From: Variovorax sp. SG517
GTDB lineage: Bacteria > Pseudomonadota > Gammaproteobacteria > Burkholderiales > Burkholderiaceae_C
DNA length: 64,000 bases
Assembly: GCF_013376045.1 (NCBI RefSeq)
Contig: NZ_JABMJG010000006.1
Span: 248,001 to 312,000 of the forward strand
Direction of reading: 5' to 3'
Below, piece by piece: positions 53,260 through 62,522 of the stretch (position 1 is the stretch's first letter; the number at the start of each line of letters is the position of its first letter). The position numbers and the translations under genes are program-made. The notes under the pieces were generated by a model, which was not told the DNA's origin, did no database searches, and was given only the letters and a program-made list of their open reading frames with translations.

Positions 53260-54276
53260 ATGAAGAAGAATCCGATTCGCAAGCTGCTCTGGGCCGCGGT
53301 GGCCGCCACGGCTGTGCTTGCCGCGCCAGGTGCGGTCGCACAGGTCAAGGAGCGCACGCTCAAGTTCGCGTTCCAGAACCAGACCGGCCATCCGCAGGCA
53401 CAGGGCGCGCAGAAGTTCGCCGATCTGGTGGCCGCCAAGTCCGGCGGCAAGATCACCGTCAAGCTGTTCGCGGGCGGCGTGCTCGGCGGCGACCTGCAGA
53501 CCGTGTCGGCGCTGCAGGGCGGCACGGTGGAGCTCACGGTGCTGAACGCGGGCATCCTCTCGGCGCAGGTGAAGGAGTTCGCGGCCTACGATTTCCCGTT
53601 CCTGTTCAACAGCGGCAAGGAGGCCGATGCGGTCACCGACGGCCCCTTCGGCCAGAAGCTCATGGCCAAGCTGGAGGACAAGGGCCTGCACGGGCTGGGC
53701 TATTGGGACCTCGGGTTTCGAAATCTCACCAACAGCAAGCGGCCGATCACGAAGGCGGACGACATCGCAGGCCTGAAGATCCGCGTGATCCAGTCGCCGA
53801 TCTACATCGACATGTTCGCCGCGCTGGGCGCCAACGCCACGCCGCTGCCGTTCCCGGAGCTGTATTCCGCCCTCGAGCAGAAGGCGGTCGACGGCCAGGA
53901 GAACCCGAACACCACCATCCTGTCGTCCAAGTTCGCCGAGGTACAAAAGCACATCACCCAGACCCGGCACATCTACAACCCGCAGGCGCTGCTGGTCAGC
54001 AAGAAAACATGGGACGGCATGAGCGCCGAGGAGAAGAAGATCCTTGCCGAAGCCTCGGCCGAGGCAACGGCGTTCCAGCGCCAGGCCTCGCGCGGCGCGG
54101 CCGACAGCGCGCTCGATGCCCTGAAGGCGGCGGGCATGACCGTGTCGGAATTGCCGCCGGAGGAGATGGCCAAGCTGCGCGCCAAGGTCAAGCCGGTGAT
54201 CGACAAGTACTCCGCGTCCGTGGGCGAGGCCACCGTCAAGGAGTTGATGGCGGAAATCGAGAAAGCGCGGAAGTAG
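53260..54276 (+). CDS. TRAP substrate-binding protein (DctP-like), second copy
   Basis: A 338-residue periplasmic protein with signal peptide (LLWAAVAATAVLAAPGAVAQ). It is clearly similar to the protein at 51299 (GLGYWDLGFRNLTNSKRPI, LKIRVIQSPIYIDMF and AVDGQENPNTTILSSKFAEVQ). It follows the IclR gene by 25 bp and has no permease genes of its own, so it may offer a second ligand to the nearby DctQM. GAGGAGAC precedes the start. Confidence 0.93.
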   Translation: MKKNPIRKLLWAAVAATAVLAAPGAVAQVKERTLKFAFQNQTGHPQAQGAQKFADLVAAKSGGKITVKLFAGGVLGGDLQTVSALQGGTVELTVLNAGILSAQVKEFAAYDFPFLFNSGKEADAVTDGPFGQKLMAKLEDKGLHGLGYWDLGFRNLTNSKRPITKADDIAGLKIRVIQSPIYIDMFAALGANATPLPFPELYSALEQKAVDGQENPNTTILSSKFAEVQKHITQTRHIYNPQALLVSKKTWDGMSAEEKKILAEASAEATAFQRQASRGAADSALDALKAAGMTVSELPPEEMAKLRAKVKPVIDKYSASVGEATVKELMAEIEKARK

Positions 54277-54502
54277 GTCGCTTCGCCACCCAGCGCACCG
54301 GAGCAGCCGAATCGGGCACGCGGGTGTTTCAAAAACCTGCGGGGCTCGTCGGTAGGGCGGTGGCCTGGAAGTCGAAGGGCAAGGTTCGAACCGAGGTGCG
54401 CGGCGTCACGGGGGTGATTGCATCGGACTCGATGACTGTGCGCTGAGGACTCGAGCGGCCAGGCCGGCGGCAAGGAAGGACAGCAAGAGCGCAGGCCGGC
54501 AG

Positions 54503-55399
54503 TCAGCCAGAGCCGTCGCTCGCCGCCGCGAGCAGCGGCACCAGGACGTCGCTGATCGGCGTCGGAATGCCGTGAGCCCGGCCGCGACGTGAGACCACAC
54601 CATTGCGAATGTCCCATTCGAGCGGCCTGCCGGCTTCGCGATCGGTGAGGATGGATGTGCCCATGTCGGCGGGAGACGCCTGGAACTTGTCGAGGATCGC
54701 CTGCGGCACCTCGTCGCCAAGTTCGGCGCCCTCGGCGCGGGCCACCGCCAGACATTCCTGCAGATAGCCCAGGGTGAGACTGGAGATGTCGGACCGGCCG
54801 AACATGCCCGAGCGACGATGCGTGAGCGCCATGAGTCCGGCCACCGCGTTCTGCAGCAGCTTGCGCCAGGCCAGGGATTTGAAATTTGGCGCCAGCTCGA
54901 CGAAGCAGCGAGTGCCTTGCATGGCCTCGGCGATCACGCGGGAAGCCGGCGTGTCCGGCAAGCTCAGGCGAGCGTCGCCACGCAAGCGCACCGAGCCATC
55001 GGATTGCGCCTGTGCGGGAAACCACACGACGGCAGGCACGATCCGCCCACGCGGGCAATGTGGAGCGACCCTCTCCAACTGCTCGACGCCGTTCTGCAGA
55101 ACGCACACCACCGTCTCCGGACCGGTCAATGTGCCAAGCCATGCTGCGGCCGCCTCGATCTGTGTGGCCTTGACAGCGAGAAACACGAGATCGACCGGGT
55201 GCTCGATCTGGGTGCGATCCGCGTGGACCGGACCGGGAATGGTGATGAGGCGATCGCCATCGCGCAGCACCAGTTGATCGCGGGACGTGCGACCGCACAG
55301 CAACGGCGTGCGCCCGACCTCGTGCAGCACCGCCGCGATCGTGGTGCCGATGGCACCCGGCCCCACGACGGCCACGGATGGACTGCGTTCTGGATTCAT
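54503..55399 (-). CDS. 2-Dehydropantoate 2-reductase family protein
   Basis: A 298-residue ApbA/PanE-fold reductase. The NADPH loop is VAVVGPGAIGTTIAAVLHEVG (about residues 9-29); LVFLAVKATQ, VVCVLQNGVEQL and AWRKLLQNAVAGLMAL hold the conserved Lys, Asn and active-site region. Family members reduce ketopantoate to pantoate or act on related 2-oxo acids. The gene is divergent from an RpiR-type regulator (87 bp between starts), which suggests a catabolic rather than housekeeping PanE. Confidence 0.87.
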   Translation of the reverse strand: MNPERSPSVAVVGPGAIGTTIAAVLHEVGRTPLLCGRTSRDQLVLRDGDRLITIPGPVHADRTQIEHPVDLVFLAVKATQIEAAAAWLGTLTGPETVVCVLQNGVEQLERVAPHCPRGRIVPAVVWFPAQAQSDGSVRLRGDARLSLPDTPASRVIAEAMQGTRCFVELAPNFKSLAWRKLLQNAVAGLMALTHRRSGMFGRSDISSLTLGYLQECLAVARAEGAELGDEVPQAILDKFQASPADMGTSILTDREAGRPLEWDIRNGVVSRRGRAHGIPTPISDVLVPLLAAASDGSG

Positions 55400-55486
55400 G
55401 CAACGGGACTCCTGCGGCTTTGTTGCAGAGCACGCCTGCTTGCGCGGCGGTTGTCTGCTTCGGATGAGAGATGTAATATATTCCAA

Positions 55487-56371
55487 ATGAATGAAGAAGT
55501 TGGTAATGGAGTTTCTTCGGACGAAGCACGGCTCGGGCAATGGATAGGGAGCATCCAGGCCCGCTGCGGCGATCTGGCCGCCAGCGAAGCGAAGGTCGTG
55601 GCTCTGCTGCTTGCCGATCCTTTGTTCGTCGGCGCGAGCACGACCGCGCAGGTTGCGGCTCGTGCCGGTGTTTCGCCACCGAGCGTTGTCCGCGCCGCAC
55701 GTGCCATCGGGTTCACCGGGTTCACCGAACTCAAGATCGAGATCGCTCGTGCCCGGGGCACGACCCGGTTCTTCGCGCCGCCTGAGGTGCTCGCCGCGGA
55801 TGCGACGTCGGCCGCGGTGCTCGAAACATCCATCCGCGCAGGCACCGACGCACTGACCGCGCTCGGCGGGGCCGTCGAACTCCCTGCGTTCGAAGAAGCG
55901 GTCCGCTCGATCCAGTCTGCGCGACAGGTCATCGCATTCGGTGCCGGACCGTCGGCGACGGTCGCTGCCGACGCGGTCTTCCGGCTGCGCGCAGTCGGCG
56001 TGACGACCATCGGCATCCAGGACTACCTGTCGGCCATAATCGCGACGCGCCTCCTCGGCCCCGGCGATGTCGTCATCGCCGTCAGTTCGACCGGACGCAC
56101 TTCGACCACGCTCGCCATCGCCGATGCAGCGTCGTCCGCCGGGGCTTCGCTCATTGCCATCACCAACCAGTACGGCACGCCACTGGCGACCCTCGCGGAT
56201 ATCGCGCTGGTCGTCGGCGGTGCGCCGCTGCCGGCGCAGATGGCCGCAGCGGGGAGTCGGCTGGCCCAACTCGTCGTGATCGACGCGCTGGTCGCAATGC
56301 TCGCGCTGCGCGACCCCGAGCGCAGCCGCCTGGCAGAGCGGGCAGGCATCGACCTGCCCGACATCTGCTGA
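55487..56371 (+). CDS. MurR/RpiR-family transcriptional regulator
   Basis: A 294-residue regulator: N-terminal HTH (about residues 10-85, TTAQVAARAGVSPPSVVRAARA) and a sugar-isomerase (SIS) domain (about 125-265; ARQVIAFGAGPSATVAAD and GDVVIAVSSTGRTSTTLAIADAA). SIS domains bind phosphosugars or similar small molecules. The ATG at 55487 is the first Met that gives the family length. Its stop overlaps the EamA start by one base, so the two genes are coupled. Confidence 0.9.
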   Translation: MNEEVGNGVSSDEARLGQWIGSIQARCGDLAASEAKVVALLLADPLFVGASTTAQVAARAGVSPPSVVRAARAIGFTGFTELKIEIARARGTTRFFAPPEVLAADATSAAVLETSIRAGTDALTALGGAVELPAFEEAVRSIQSARQVIAFGAGPSATVAADAVFRLRAVGVTTIGIQDYLSAIIATRLLGPGDVVIAVSSTGRTSTTLAIADAASSAGASLIAITNQYGTPLATLADIALVVGGAPLPAQMAAAGSRLAQLVVIDALVAMLALRDPERSRLAERAGIDLPDIC

Positions 56372-57231
56372 TGCAGCCCGGCACCGTCGCGCTCGTGCTC
56401 GCCGCCGCGGCAGCCCATGCGCTGTGGAACATCGCCTCGAAATACAAGCGCGGCGACACCTTTCTGTTCGTCTGGGCCTATACCTGCGCCTCGGCGCTGC
56501 TGTGCGTGCCGATCGGCATGGCCCTCGTGGCCAAGGGGCAGCAGGTGCTTGATTGGCGGCTCGCGGTGGGTTCCGCCGTCTCGGCCGCATTGCACATCGC
56601 CTACTCCCTGATCCTGCAGGCCGGCTATGACCGCGCAGAACTGGGCGTGGTCTATTCGGTCGCCCGCGGCACGGGACCCATGCTGACGATGCTGTTCGCG
56701 GTTCTCCTGCTGGGGGAACGGCTCACCACGGTCGCCATGCTCGGAGCGTTGCTCATCGTCGCGGGCATCCTCGTCGTCGCGGGCAATCTGTTCGGAGGCG
56801 GACCCCGCCGTCCGGTGCCGGGGATTCTCTGGGGGGCCGCGACAGGTGCCACCATCGCCGCATACACCCTCTGGGACAGCTACTCGGTCACCTCGTGGCA
56901 CCTGGCGCCCGTGAGCTATTACGCAGGCACGCTCCTGCTGCAAGGCCTGATCCTGACACCCATCGCGCTGCTGCGGCGGCATCGGATCCCCGATGTCCTG
57001 CGTGCCAACGCAGTGCCGATTCTCGTCGTTGCCGTGTTGTCCCCGCTGGCCTACATCCTCGTTCTCACCGCCATGCTGAGTGCGCCCGTGGCGCTGATCG
57101 CGCCGCTGCGCGAGTCGTCCATCGTCATCGGCGCTTTTCTGGCGTGCTGGCTCTTTCGTGAGGGCCAGCTCGCACGCCGCATCGCCGGGGGAGTGATCGT
57201 GCTGGCCGGGATCGCGGCGATCAGTCTTTGA
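56371..57231 (+). CDS. EamA/DMT-family transporter
   Basis: A 286-residue inner-membrane protein with ten hydrophobic segments in two EamA halves (VALVLAAAAAHALWNIASKY, YSVARGTGPMLTMLFAVLLL, and in the second half VALIAPLRESSIVIGAFLA). EamA proteins export or import small metabolites such as amino acids. It is translationally coupled to the RpiR regulator, which probably controls it. The ligand is unknown. Confidence 0.88.
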   Translation: MQPGTVALVLAAAAAHALWNIASKYKRGDTFLFVWAYTCASALLCVPIGMALVAKGQQVLDWRLAVGSAVSAALHIAYSLILQAGYDRAELGVVYSVARGTGPMLTMLFAVLLLGERLTTVAMLGALLIVAGILVVAGNLFGGGPRRPVPGILWGAATGATIAAYTLWDSYSVTSWHLAPVSYYAGTLLLQGLILTPIALLRRHRIPDVLRANAVPILVVAVLSPLAYILVLTAMLSAPVALIAPLRESSIVIGAFLACWLFREGQLARRIAGGVIVLAGIAAISL

Positions 57232-57379
57232 TGTTTCGGCGGGCCGACACTACGGATCCGATCTGCTGCGACGAGCCAAGGGACTTGTCCGATGGTTTGG
57301 TGTCCGGTTCGATGTTGTCGATCGATGTCGCGCAGCACTTGGCAGCGACGGTGTCTTGAACGCGACGGCCGACGCGCTG

Positions 57380-57898
57380 TCACCGTCGCCGGCCGGATTT
57401 GTCCCGTCCACTTCGCGTCCCCGCTGGCGATCTGGGATATGGCGGCTTTGAGCCGCTGGCTCGCCCGGCCCCTTTCATGATCAGCACAGCGAGTACCGCA
57501 CCGGCTCCGGCAAAGAGCGCACACGCAAGCAGAAAGCCAAATGGCGCCTGGGCCAGCACGATATCTGGAGCTCCCCAGGGGGCGGGAATGACGCCTCTGG
57601 AGAGGCCTCGCACGGCAATGAAGAGAGGTGCACCGCCGAAGAGGAAGGCGAGAAAGATGCCGAAGACCTTCAACTGCCATGGCGACAGCACGGTGCGCTC
57701 GAAACCGCTGTCCTCGAACGATCTATCTCCGAGGACGGGGAGGTCGAACAGGACCATCGCGAGCGCGAAGAACGCGACGAGCACTGCCGGGATGAGAAGG
57801 ATTGCTGCCAGCCCGGAACCGTCCGAACGCATCCGGATCGCGAGATAGGCCGAACCCAGGAAGATGACCAGCGCAACGGCCCTGCGAAGCAAACTCAT
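57380..57898 (-). CDS. Predicted membrane protein of unknown function
   Basis: A 172-residue protein with about four hydrophobic segments (LVIFLGSAYLAIRM, LAAILLIPAVLVAFFALAMVLF, LKVFGIFLAFLFGGAPLFIAV and FGFLLACALFAGAGAVLAVLIM) and a basic C-terminal tail. The start codon is a clean ATG and codon use is normal. No family is recognised. It is convergent with the EamA gene. Confidence 0.65.
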   Translation of the reverse strand: MSLLRRAVALVIFLGSAYLAIRMRSDGSGLAAILLIPAVLVAFFALAMVLFDLPVLGDRSFEDSGFERTVLSPWQLKVFGIFLAFLFGGAPLFIAVRGLSRGVIPAPWGAPDIVLAQAPFGFLLACALFAGAGAVLAVLIMKGAGRASGSKPPYPRSPAGTRSGRDKSGRRR

Positions 57899-58054
57899 CG
57901 GCGACTCCAGTGTGTCAGCTCAGATCGAGACGTATGGCCTCGACTCGGGCCAGTACGCCGGCCCGATATATTGTCGGCGTCGCGCAAGGGGCACGAGCTG
58001 GATCGCATCTCGCAGCACCTCCTTGTCGCGTCATTACATCCTGGAGAAATTTGC

Positions 58055-58807
58055 GTGCCGGAAAAATCCATGTCCAGCTTGGGACGCATGTTGGGAGTCC
58101 TCGATCTTTTCGACGACACGCACCTGACGCGCACTGCGGACGACATTTCGGCGGCACTGGACGTGTCGCTGCCAACGGGCTATCGCTATGTGCGGATGTT
58201 GCTCGAAGCCGGTCTGCTGCAACGCGTCGAGGACTCGCACTACGCATTGGGACCTCGCATCATCCTGCTCGACCACTACATCCGCAAGGCGGACCCGGTG
58301 CTGCGCGAGGGCATTCCGGTGATGCGCGAACTGGTCGCCGCGACCGGGTTCGACTGCGTCCTCTCCGGCCTCTTTGGGATGCAGGCCCTGGACACGCATC
58401 GCGAGATGGGAGGGGCTCCAGCCGCCCTCGCCTATGGGCGTGGACGCCCCCGCCCATTGTTCCAAGGCGCGGCACCGAAGGTGTTGTTGGCCAATTTCAC
58501 GCCAGCGCAACTGCGCAAGGTCTTCGACGCCCGCCACGACGAAATCATTCGCAGCGGATTGCCCGCGGACTGGAGCGAATTCCGCCGTGGCTTTGCGGCG
58601 ATTCGCAAGGCAGGCCACTACGTATCGATCGGTGAGCTCGAGCCACAGCTTGCGGCGGTGGCCGCGCCGATCCTGAAGACCGACGGTGGCGCATGGGCCG
58701 CGATCTCGCTGGTTTTCGATACGTCGCGCCTGGCCATCGTCGATCTCGAAAAGATCGTTCATCTGATCACCGAGGGCGCCTCGCGTATCGGAGGGCGGCT
58801 GGCGTAG
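58055..58807 (+). CDS. IclR-family transcriptional regulator
   Basis: A 250-residue IclR protein. The HTH (about residues 10-70) is LGVLDLFDDTHLTRTADDIS and LPTGYRYVRMLLEAGLLQRV; the effector domain covers about 85-245 (FAAIRKAGHYVSIGELEPQ, LAAVAAPI). The GTG start is supported by GGAG 8 bases upstream; ATG at 58070 is an alternative. It precedes the aromatic degradation genes at 59-64 kb and is their likely regulator (inference). Confidence 0.9.
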   Translation: MPEKSMSSLGRMLGVLDLFDDTHLTRTADDISAALDVSLPTGYRYVRMLLEAGLLQRVEDSHYALGPRIILLDHYIRKADPVLREGIPVMRELVAATGFDCVLSGLFGMQALDTHREMGGAPAALAYGRGRPRPLFQGAAPKVLLANFTPAQLRKVFDARHDEIIRSGLPADWSEFRRGFAAIRKAGHYVSIGELEPQLAAVAAPILKTDGGAWAAISLVFDTSRLAIVDLEKIVHLITEGASRIGGRLA

Positions 58808-59166
58808 GCCAGCTACGGCGCAGCGTTCAGCCGGCGCGTTGTCGACCTGCGCCGTCTCTTCACAACCGGCACGATGAGCTCTGGCTGAGACCTGCTCTCC
58901 GGCCTCAGGGCCGCAACGCCGAAGAAGTTGTGCCACAAGTGAAGAGCGCCTCGGGCAGCTCGGCGGCGGCATGCAGACCGAGTCCGGCCGGTACGGCAAA
59001 GGTGAGCGCGGAATGTGCCACCACGCGTGTGGCGTAACCGTCGCCGTCGACCAGGTCGTTGTTTGAGAGAGAGAGCGCATGGTCAGCAGACCTCGACGTG
59101 GGTGCCGTGGCGCCGGTCGGGCCCCGCGATCCGGGCAAGCGCAAGAGACACGGGCGTCATGCGTCC
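58808..59166. other. Intergenic stretch, possibly with gene remnant
   Basis: About 360 bp between the IclR and Bug genes. A minus-strand frame (58905-59144) containing DLVDGDGYATRVVAHSALTF and GLGLHAAAELPEAL looks protein-like but matches no family that I recognise; it may be a decayed fragment. Confidence 0.35.
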
Positions 59167-60156
59167 TCAGTCCAGCCTGACGCCCGCGGCACGGATCACC
59201 TTGCCCCACATCGCGCGGTCGGCCTGGATGAAGGCGGTGAATTCGGCCGGCGTGTTGCAGCGCAGCTCGCCGCCGTAGTCGCGCCACTTCTTCGCCAGCT
59301 CGGGCGACTGGCACACCTTGGCCATGGCGCTGCTGAGCTTTTCAAGAATGGCCGGTGCGGTGCCGGCGGGCGCCAGCAGGCCCTGCCAGGCGATGGGCGT
59401 GTAGTCGGGCAGGCCCTGTTCCGCGAAGGTGGGCACGCCGGGGAAGCTCGGGTGCCGCTCGCGGCCGGTGATGGCCAGCAGCTTGAGCTTGCCCGCCTGC
59501 ACGTTGGTGGCCGCGGCGGGCAGGCCGTCGAACATCAGCTGGATCTGGCCGGCAAGCAGGTCGGCATACGGGCTGTTGCTGTTGTAGGGCACCAGGTTGG
59601 ACTTCACGCCGGCCTCCCTGTTGAACCACGCCGCCGACAGGTGCGAATAGCTGCCGATGCCCTGCGTGGCCACGTTGATCGAGTCGGGCCTGGCCTTGAG
59701 CTGCGCGATCAGTTCGCGCGCGTCCTTCGCCTGCACCGAGGGAGTGGCGATCAGCCCGGTGTTGAGCACGCCCAGCAGGCTGATGGGCGCGAAGTCGCGC
59801 TCGGCATTGAAGGGCAGCTTGCCGTAGAGGTGCGGCACCACCGACAGCGAGCTCGTGGTGCCGATGTAGAGCGAATAGCCGTCGTTGGGCGCCTTGGCCG
59901 CCACCTCGGTGCCAATGATGTTCGAGGCACCCGGACGGTTCTCCACGTAGAAGGTCTGGCCCAGGATCTTCGTCAGCTCCGCCGCCAGTTCGCGGGCATT
60001 GGCGTCGGGCCCGCTGCCCGCGGGGAAGGGGGCAATGATGCGCACCGGCTTGGTGGGGTAGTCGGGCTGGGCATTGGCAGTGGTGCCCGACAGCGCCAGC
60101 ACTGCTGCCAGCGGGAAGGCCGCGGCCGCCGCGACGAGCTTTTGGATGGGGGTCAT
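59167..60156 (-). CDS. Bug-family tripartite tricarboxylate transporter binding protein
   Basis: A 329-residue periplasmic binding protein (signal peptide LVAAAAAFPLAAVLALSGTTANAQ). Bug segments: YPTKPVRIIAPFPAGSGPDANARELA, FYVENRPGASNIIGTEVAAK and VPYNSNSPYADLLAGQIQLMFD. The start at 60156 is preceded by GGAGAC; the Met at 60168 is less suited. Divergent from the VOC/hydroxylase/FAH operon, so its ligand may be the aromatic acid degraded there (inference). Confidence 0.92.
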   Translation of the reverse strand: MTPIQKLVAAAAAFPLAAVLALSGTTANAQPDYPTKPVRIIAPFPAGSGPDANARELAAELTKILGQTFYVENRPGASNIIGTEVAAKAPNDGYSLYIGTTSSLSVVPHLYGKLPFNAERDFAPISLLGVLNTGLIATPSVQAKDARELIAQLKARPDSINVATQGIGSYSHLSAAWFNREAGVKSNLVPYNSNSPYADLLAGQIQLMFDGLPAAATNVQAGKLKLLAITGRERHPSFPGVPTFAEQGLPDYTPIAWQGLLAPAGTAPAILEKLSSAMAKVCQSPELAKKWRDYGGELRCNTPAEFTAFIQADRAMWGKVIRAAGVRLD

Positions 60157-60301
60157 GAATGTCTCCATATGCGAATGCGGGCAGGCTGCACGCGACGGGA
60201 TCATACGAAAAACATGTCAATTATCAAAATAAGATAATTGAGATATGATTTGTTTGTCGAATCCAGAAAAGAGATGCTTCGTTATCGAAGGAAGACAATC
60301 C

Positions 60302-60859
60302 ATGCCATCCAAATCTCCTCTCCAGCTGCAGTTCAGTCACATCGGCCTGTACGTCACCGACCTGGACCGCATGGCCGGCTTCTACAAGCGCGCCCTGCGA
60401 TTCACCCAGACCGACGCAGGCGACCTGGGTCCGGTGCGGCTGGTCTTCCTCAGCCGTGACCCGAACGAGCATCACCAACTGGTCCTGGCGACCGGCCGAC
60501 CGGCGGACATGGCCTTCAACGTGGTCAACCAGCTGTCCTTTCGCGTGCCCGACCTGGCAACGCTGCGCGCCTTCCATGGCCGGCTGCTGGACGAGGGCGC
60601 CACGGACATGCACCCCGTGACGCATGGCAACGCGGTCTCCGTCTACTGCCGCGACCCCGAGGGCAACCGCCTCGAACTGTTCATGGACACGCCCTGGTAT
60701 TGCGACCAGCCGCTGCGCGAGCCCATCGACCTGTCTCAGTCCGACGAGGCCATCCTGGCCCGGGCCGAGGCCATCGCGAAGCGCTTCCCCAAGTTCATGA
60801 CCCGCGTCCAGTGGCAGGCCGAGGTCGCGCGCCGCATGCAGGAAGACCAGAATGTCTGA
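60302..60859 (+). CDS. VOC-family extradiol dioxygenase-like protein
   Basis: A 185-residue single-module VOC protein. LQFSHIGLYVTDLDRMAGFYKR gives the first metal His, EHHQLVLATGR a further candidate His pair and NRLELFMDTPWYC the metal-binding Glu. The VNQLSFRV position, often His in extradiol dioxygenases, is Gln here. It is probably a ring-cleavage dioxygenase for a dihydroxylated aromatic, given the neighbouring hydroxylase and FAH hydrolase; isomerase or other VOC chemistry is possible. It overlaps the hydroxylase start by 8 bp. Confidence 0.85.
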   Translation: MPSKSPLQLQFSHIGLYVTDLDRMAGFYKRALRFTQTDAGDLGPVRLVFLSRDPNEHHQLVLATGRPADMAFNVVNQLSFRVPDLATLRAFHGRLLDEGATDMHPVTHGNAVSVYCRDPEGNRLELFMDTPWYCDQPLREPIDLSQSDEAILARAEAIAKRFPKFMTRVQWQAEVARRMQEDQNV

Positions 60860-62363
60860 GCGCCCGCCCGTGTACGACGTGGCCATCGTGGGCCTGGGCC
60901 CGACCGGTGCCACGCTGGCCAACCTGCTGGGTGCGGCCGGCCGCTCGGTGCTGGTGATCGAGAAGGAGGCCGGCATCTTTCCGCTGCCACGGGCCATCCA
61001 CTACGACGGCGAGGTGCTGCGCATCTTCCAGGCGGCGGGACTGCGCGAGCAGGTGCTGGCCATCTCGCGGCCGGGCACGCAGGGCATGCATTTCGTCAAC
61101 GGCGCGGGGCAGACCCTGCTGATCCGCGGCGGGACCGCGGCACTGGGGCCGCACGGCTGCGCCAACAACTACTACTTCCACCAGCCCGAGCTCGAAGCGG
61201 TGCTGCGCGAAGGGCTGGCGCGCTTCCCGCAGGTGGATGTCCGGCCGCGGACCACGCTGAGCGCCATTGAAGCGGACGGCGACGGCGCGACGCTGCACTG
61301 CCGTCAGGGCGACAGCCACGGCAATGACGGCCCGGCGTTCGAGGCCCGCGCGCGCTGGGTGGTCGGCTGCGACGGCGCCCGCTCTCCGGTGCGCCAGCAC
61401 ATCGGCAGCCCGATGGTGGACCTCGGCCTGCGCCAGCCCTGGCTGGTGTTCGACGTGGTGCTGAACGAGGCGCTCGACCTGCCGCCGCACACGGTGCAGC
61501 ACTGCGATCCGCGTCGGCCCATGACCTACTGCAACGTGGTGGGCGACCGCCGCCGCTGGGAAATCATGGTGCTGCCCGACGACGACTGCGAGGCGCTGGT
61601 GCAGCCCGACAATCTCTGGAAACTGGTGGCCCCCTGGGTGAGCCCTGCACAGGCGCGGCTGGAGCGCGCGGCCATCTACACCTTCCATTCGGTGATCGCC
61701 GACGGCTGGCGCCAGGGCCGGCTGTTCCTGGCGGGCGATGCCTGCCACCAGACGCCGCCGTTCCTGGGACAGGGCATGTGCGCGGGCATCCGCGATGCCT
61801 CCAACCTGGGCTGGAAGCTGGATGCCGTGATCGGCGGACGCGCCCCCGAATCGCTGCTGGACACCTACGAATCAGAGCGCAAGCCGCATGTGCGCGCACT
61901 GATCGAGCTGGCCGTGCGCCTGGGCGGCATCATCCAGACCACCGACCCGGCCGCCGCGGCCGAACGCGATGCGCGATTCGTCGACGGCGAGCCCGAGGTC
62001 TTCGAACTGCCGCCGCAGCTGCTGGGCCAGGGCGCCTTCGACGCGCAGCAGCAGGACCTGGCTGGCCGCCCGTTCCCCCAGCCGCGCCTGGATGACGGCC
62101 GGTTGCTGGACGAACTGCTCGGCCGCCGCAGCGCCGTCATCGGCCGGCGCGCGCTGCTGGAGCGCGTGGCACCGGCCACCGCCGAGCGCTGGGCCCGCAG
62201 CGAGGCCCTCGTCATCGACCAGCCCGACGCTCAGCTCGACGCGTGGCTGCGCAGGCACGAAGCAGGGGCCGTGATCCTGCGGCCCGATCGCTACATCGTT
62301 GGCGTGGCGCGCACGCAGGCCGAGCTCGACCGCATCTCCCAGCACCTGCCGGTGGCGCCATGA
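60852..62363 (+). CDS. FAD-dependent aromatic hydroxylase (MhpA-like)
   Basis: A 503-residue class A flavin monooxygenase. FAD/NADPH motifs: VAIVGLGPTGATLANLLGAAG (about residues 10-30), the DG segment GCDGARSPVRQHIG and the second FAD motif GRLFLAGDACHQTPPFLGQG. The layout matches 3-(3-hydroxyphenyl)propionate hydroxylase (MhpA), which adds a hydroxyl ortho to a phenol group using NADH. The exact substrate is not given by the sequence. It overlaps the VOC gene upstream and the FAH gene follows after 159 bp. Confidence 0.9.
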   Translation: MSERPPVYDVAIVGLGPTGATLANLLGAAGRSVLVIEKEAGIFPLPRAIHYDGEVLRIFQAAGLREQVLAISRPGTQGMHFVNGAGQTLLIRGGTAALGPHGCANNYYFHQPELEAVLREGLARFPQVDVRPRTTLSAIEADGDGATLHCRQGDSHGNDGPAFEARARWVVGCDGARSPVRQHIGSPMVDLGLRQPWLVFDVVLNEALDLPPHTVQHCDPRRPMTYCNVVGDRRRWEIMVLPDDDCEALVQPDNLWKLVAPWVSPAQARLERAAIYTFHSVIADGWRQGRLFLAGDACHQTPPFLGQGMCAGIRDASNLGWKLDAVIGGRAPESLLDTYESERKPHVRALIELAVRLGGIIQTTDPAAAAERDARFVDGEPEVFELPPQLLGQGAFDAQQQDLAGRPFPQPRLDDGRLLDELLGRRSAVIGRRALLERVAPATAERWARSEALVIDQPDAQLDAWLRRHEAGAVILRPDRYIVGVARTQAELDRISQHLPVAP

Positions 62364-62522
62364 CGATCCACGCGATCCGCCCGGTCCGCCTTCCTCGCGA
62401 TCGATCTCTCACGGCAGGCGAGCGTCGACCCTGAAAAAAGTCCGCTTGACCACGTGGCCGCGACGCGGTGCCCGGGTCGGCCGGCCTGGAACCTCCCACC
62501 TTCTCAATCCAAAGGAACCACC

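Noticed and set aside
58905-59144. 79-codon minus-strand frame as gene
   Set aside because: No family match, no ribosome binding site; kept only as possible remnant.
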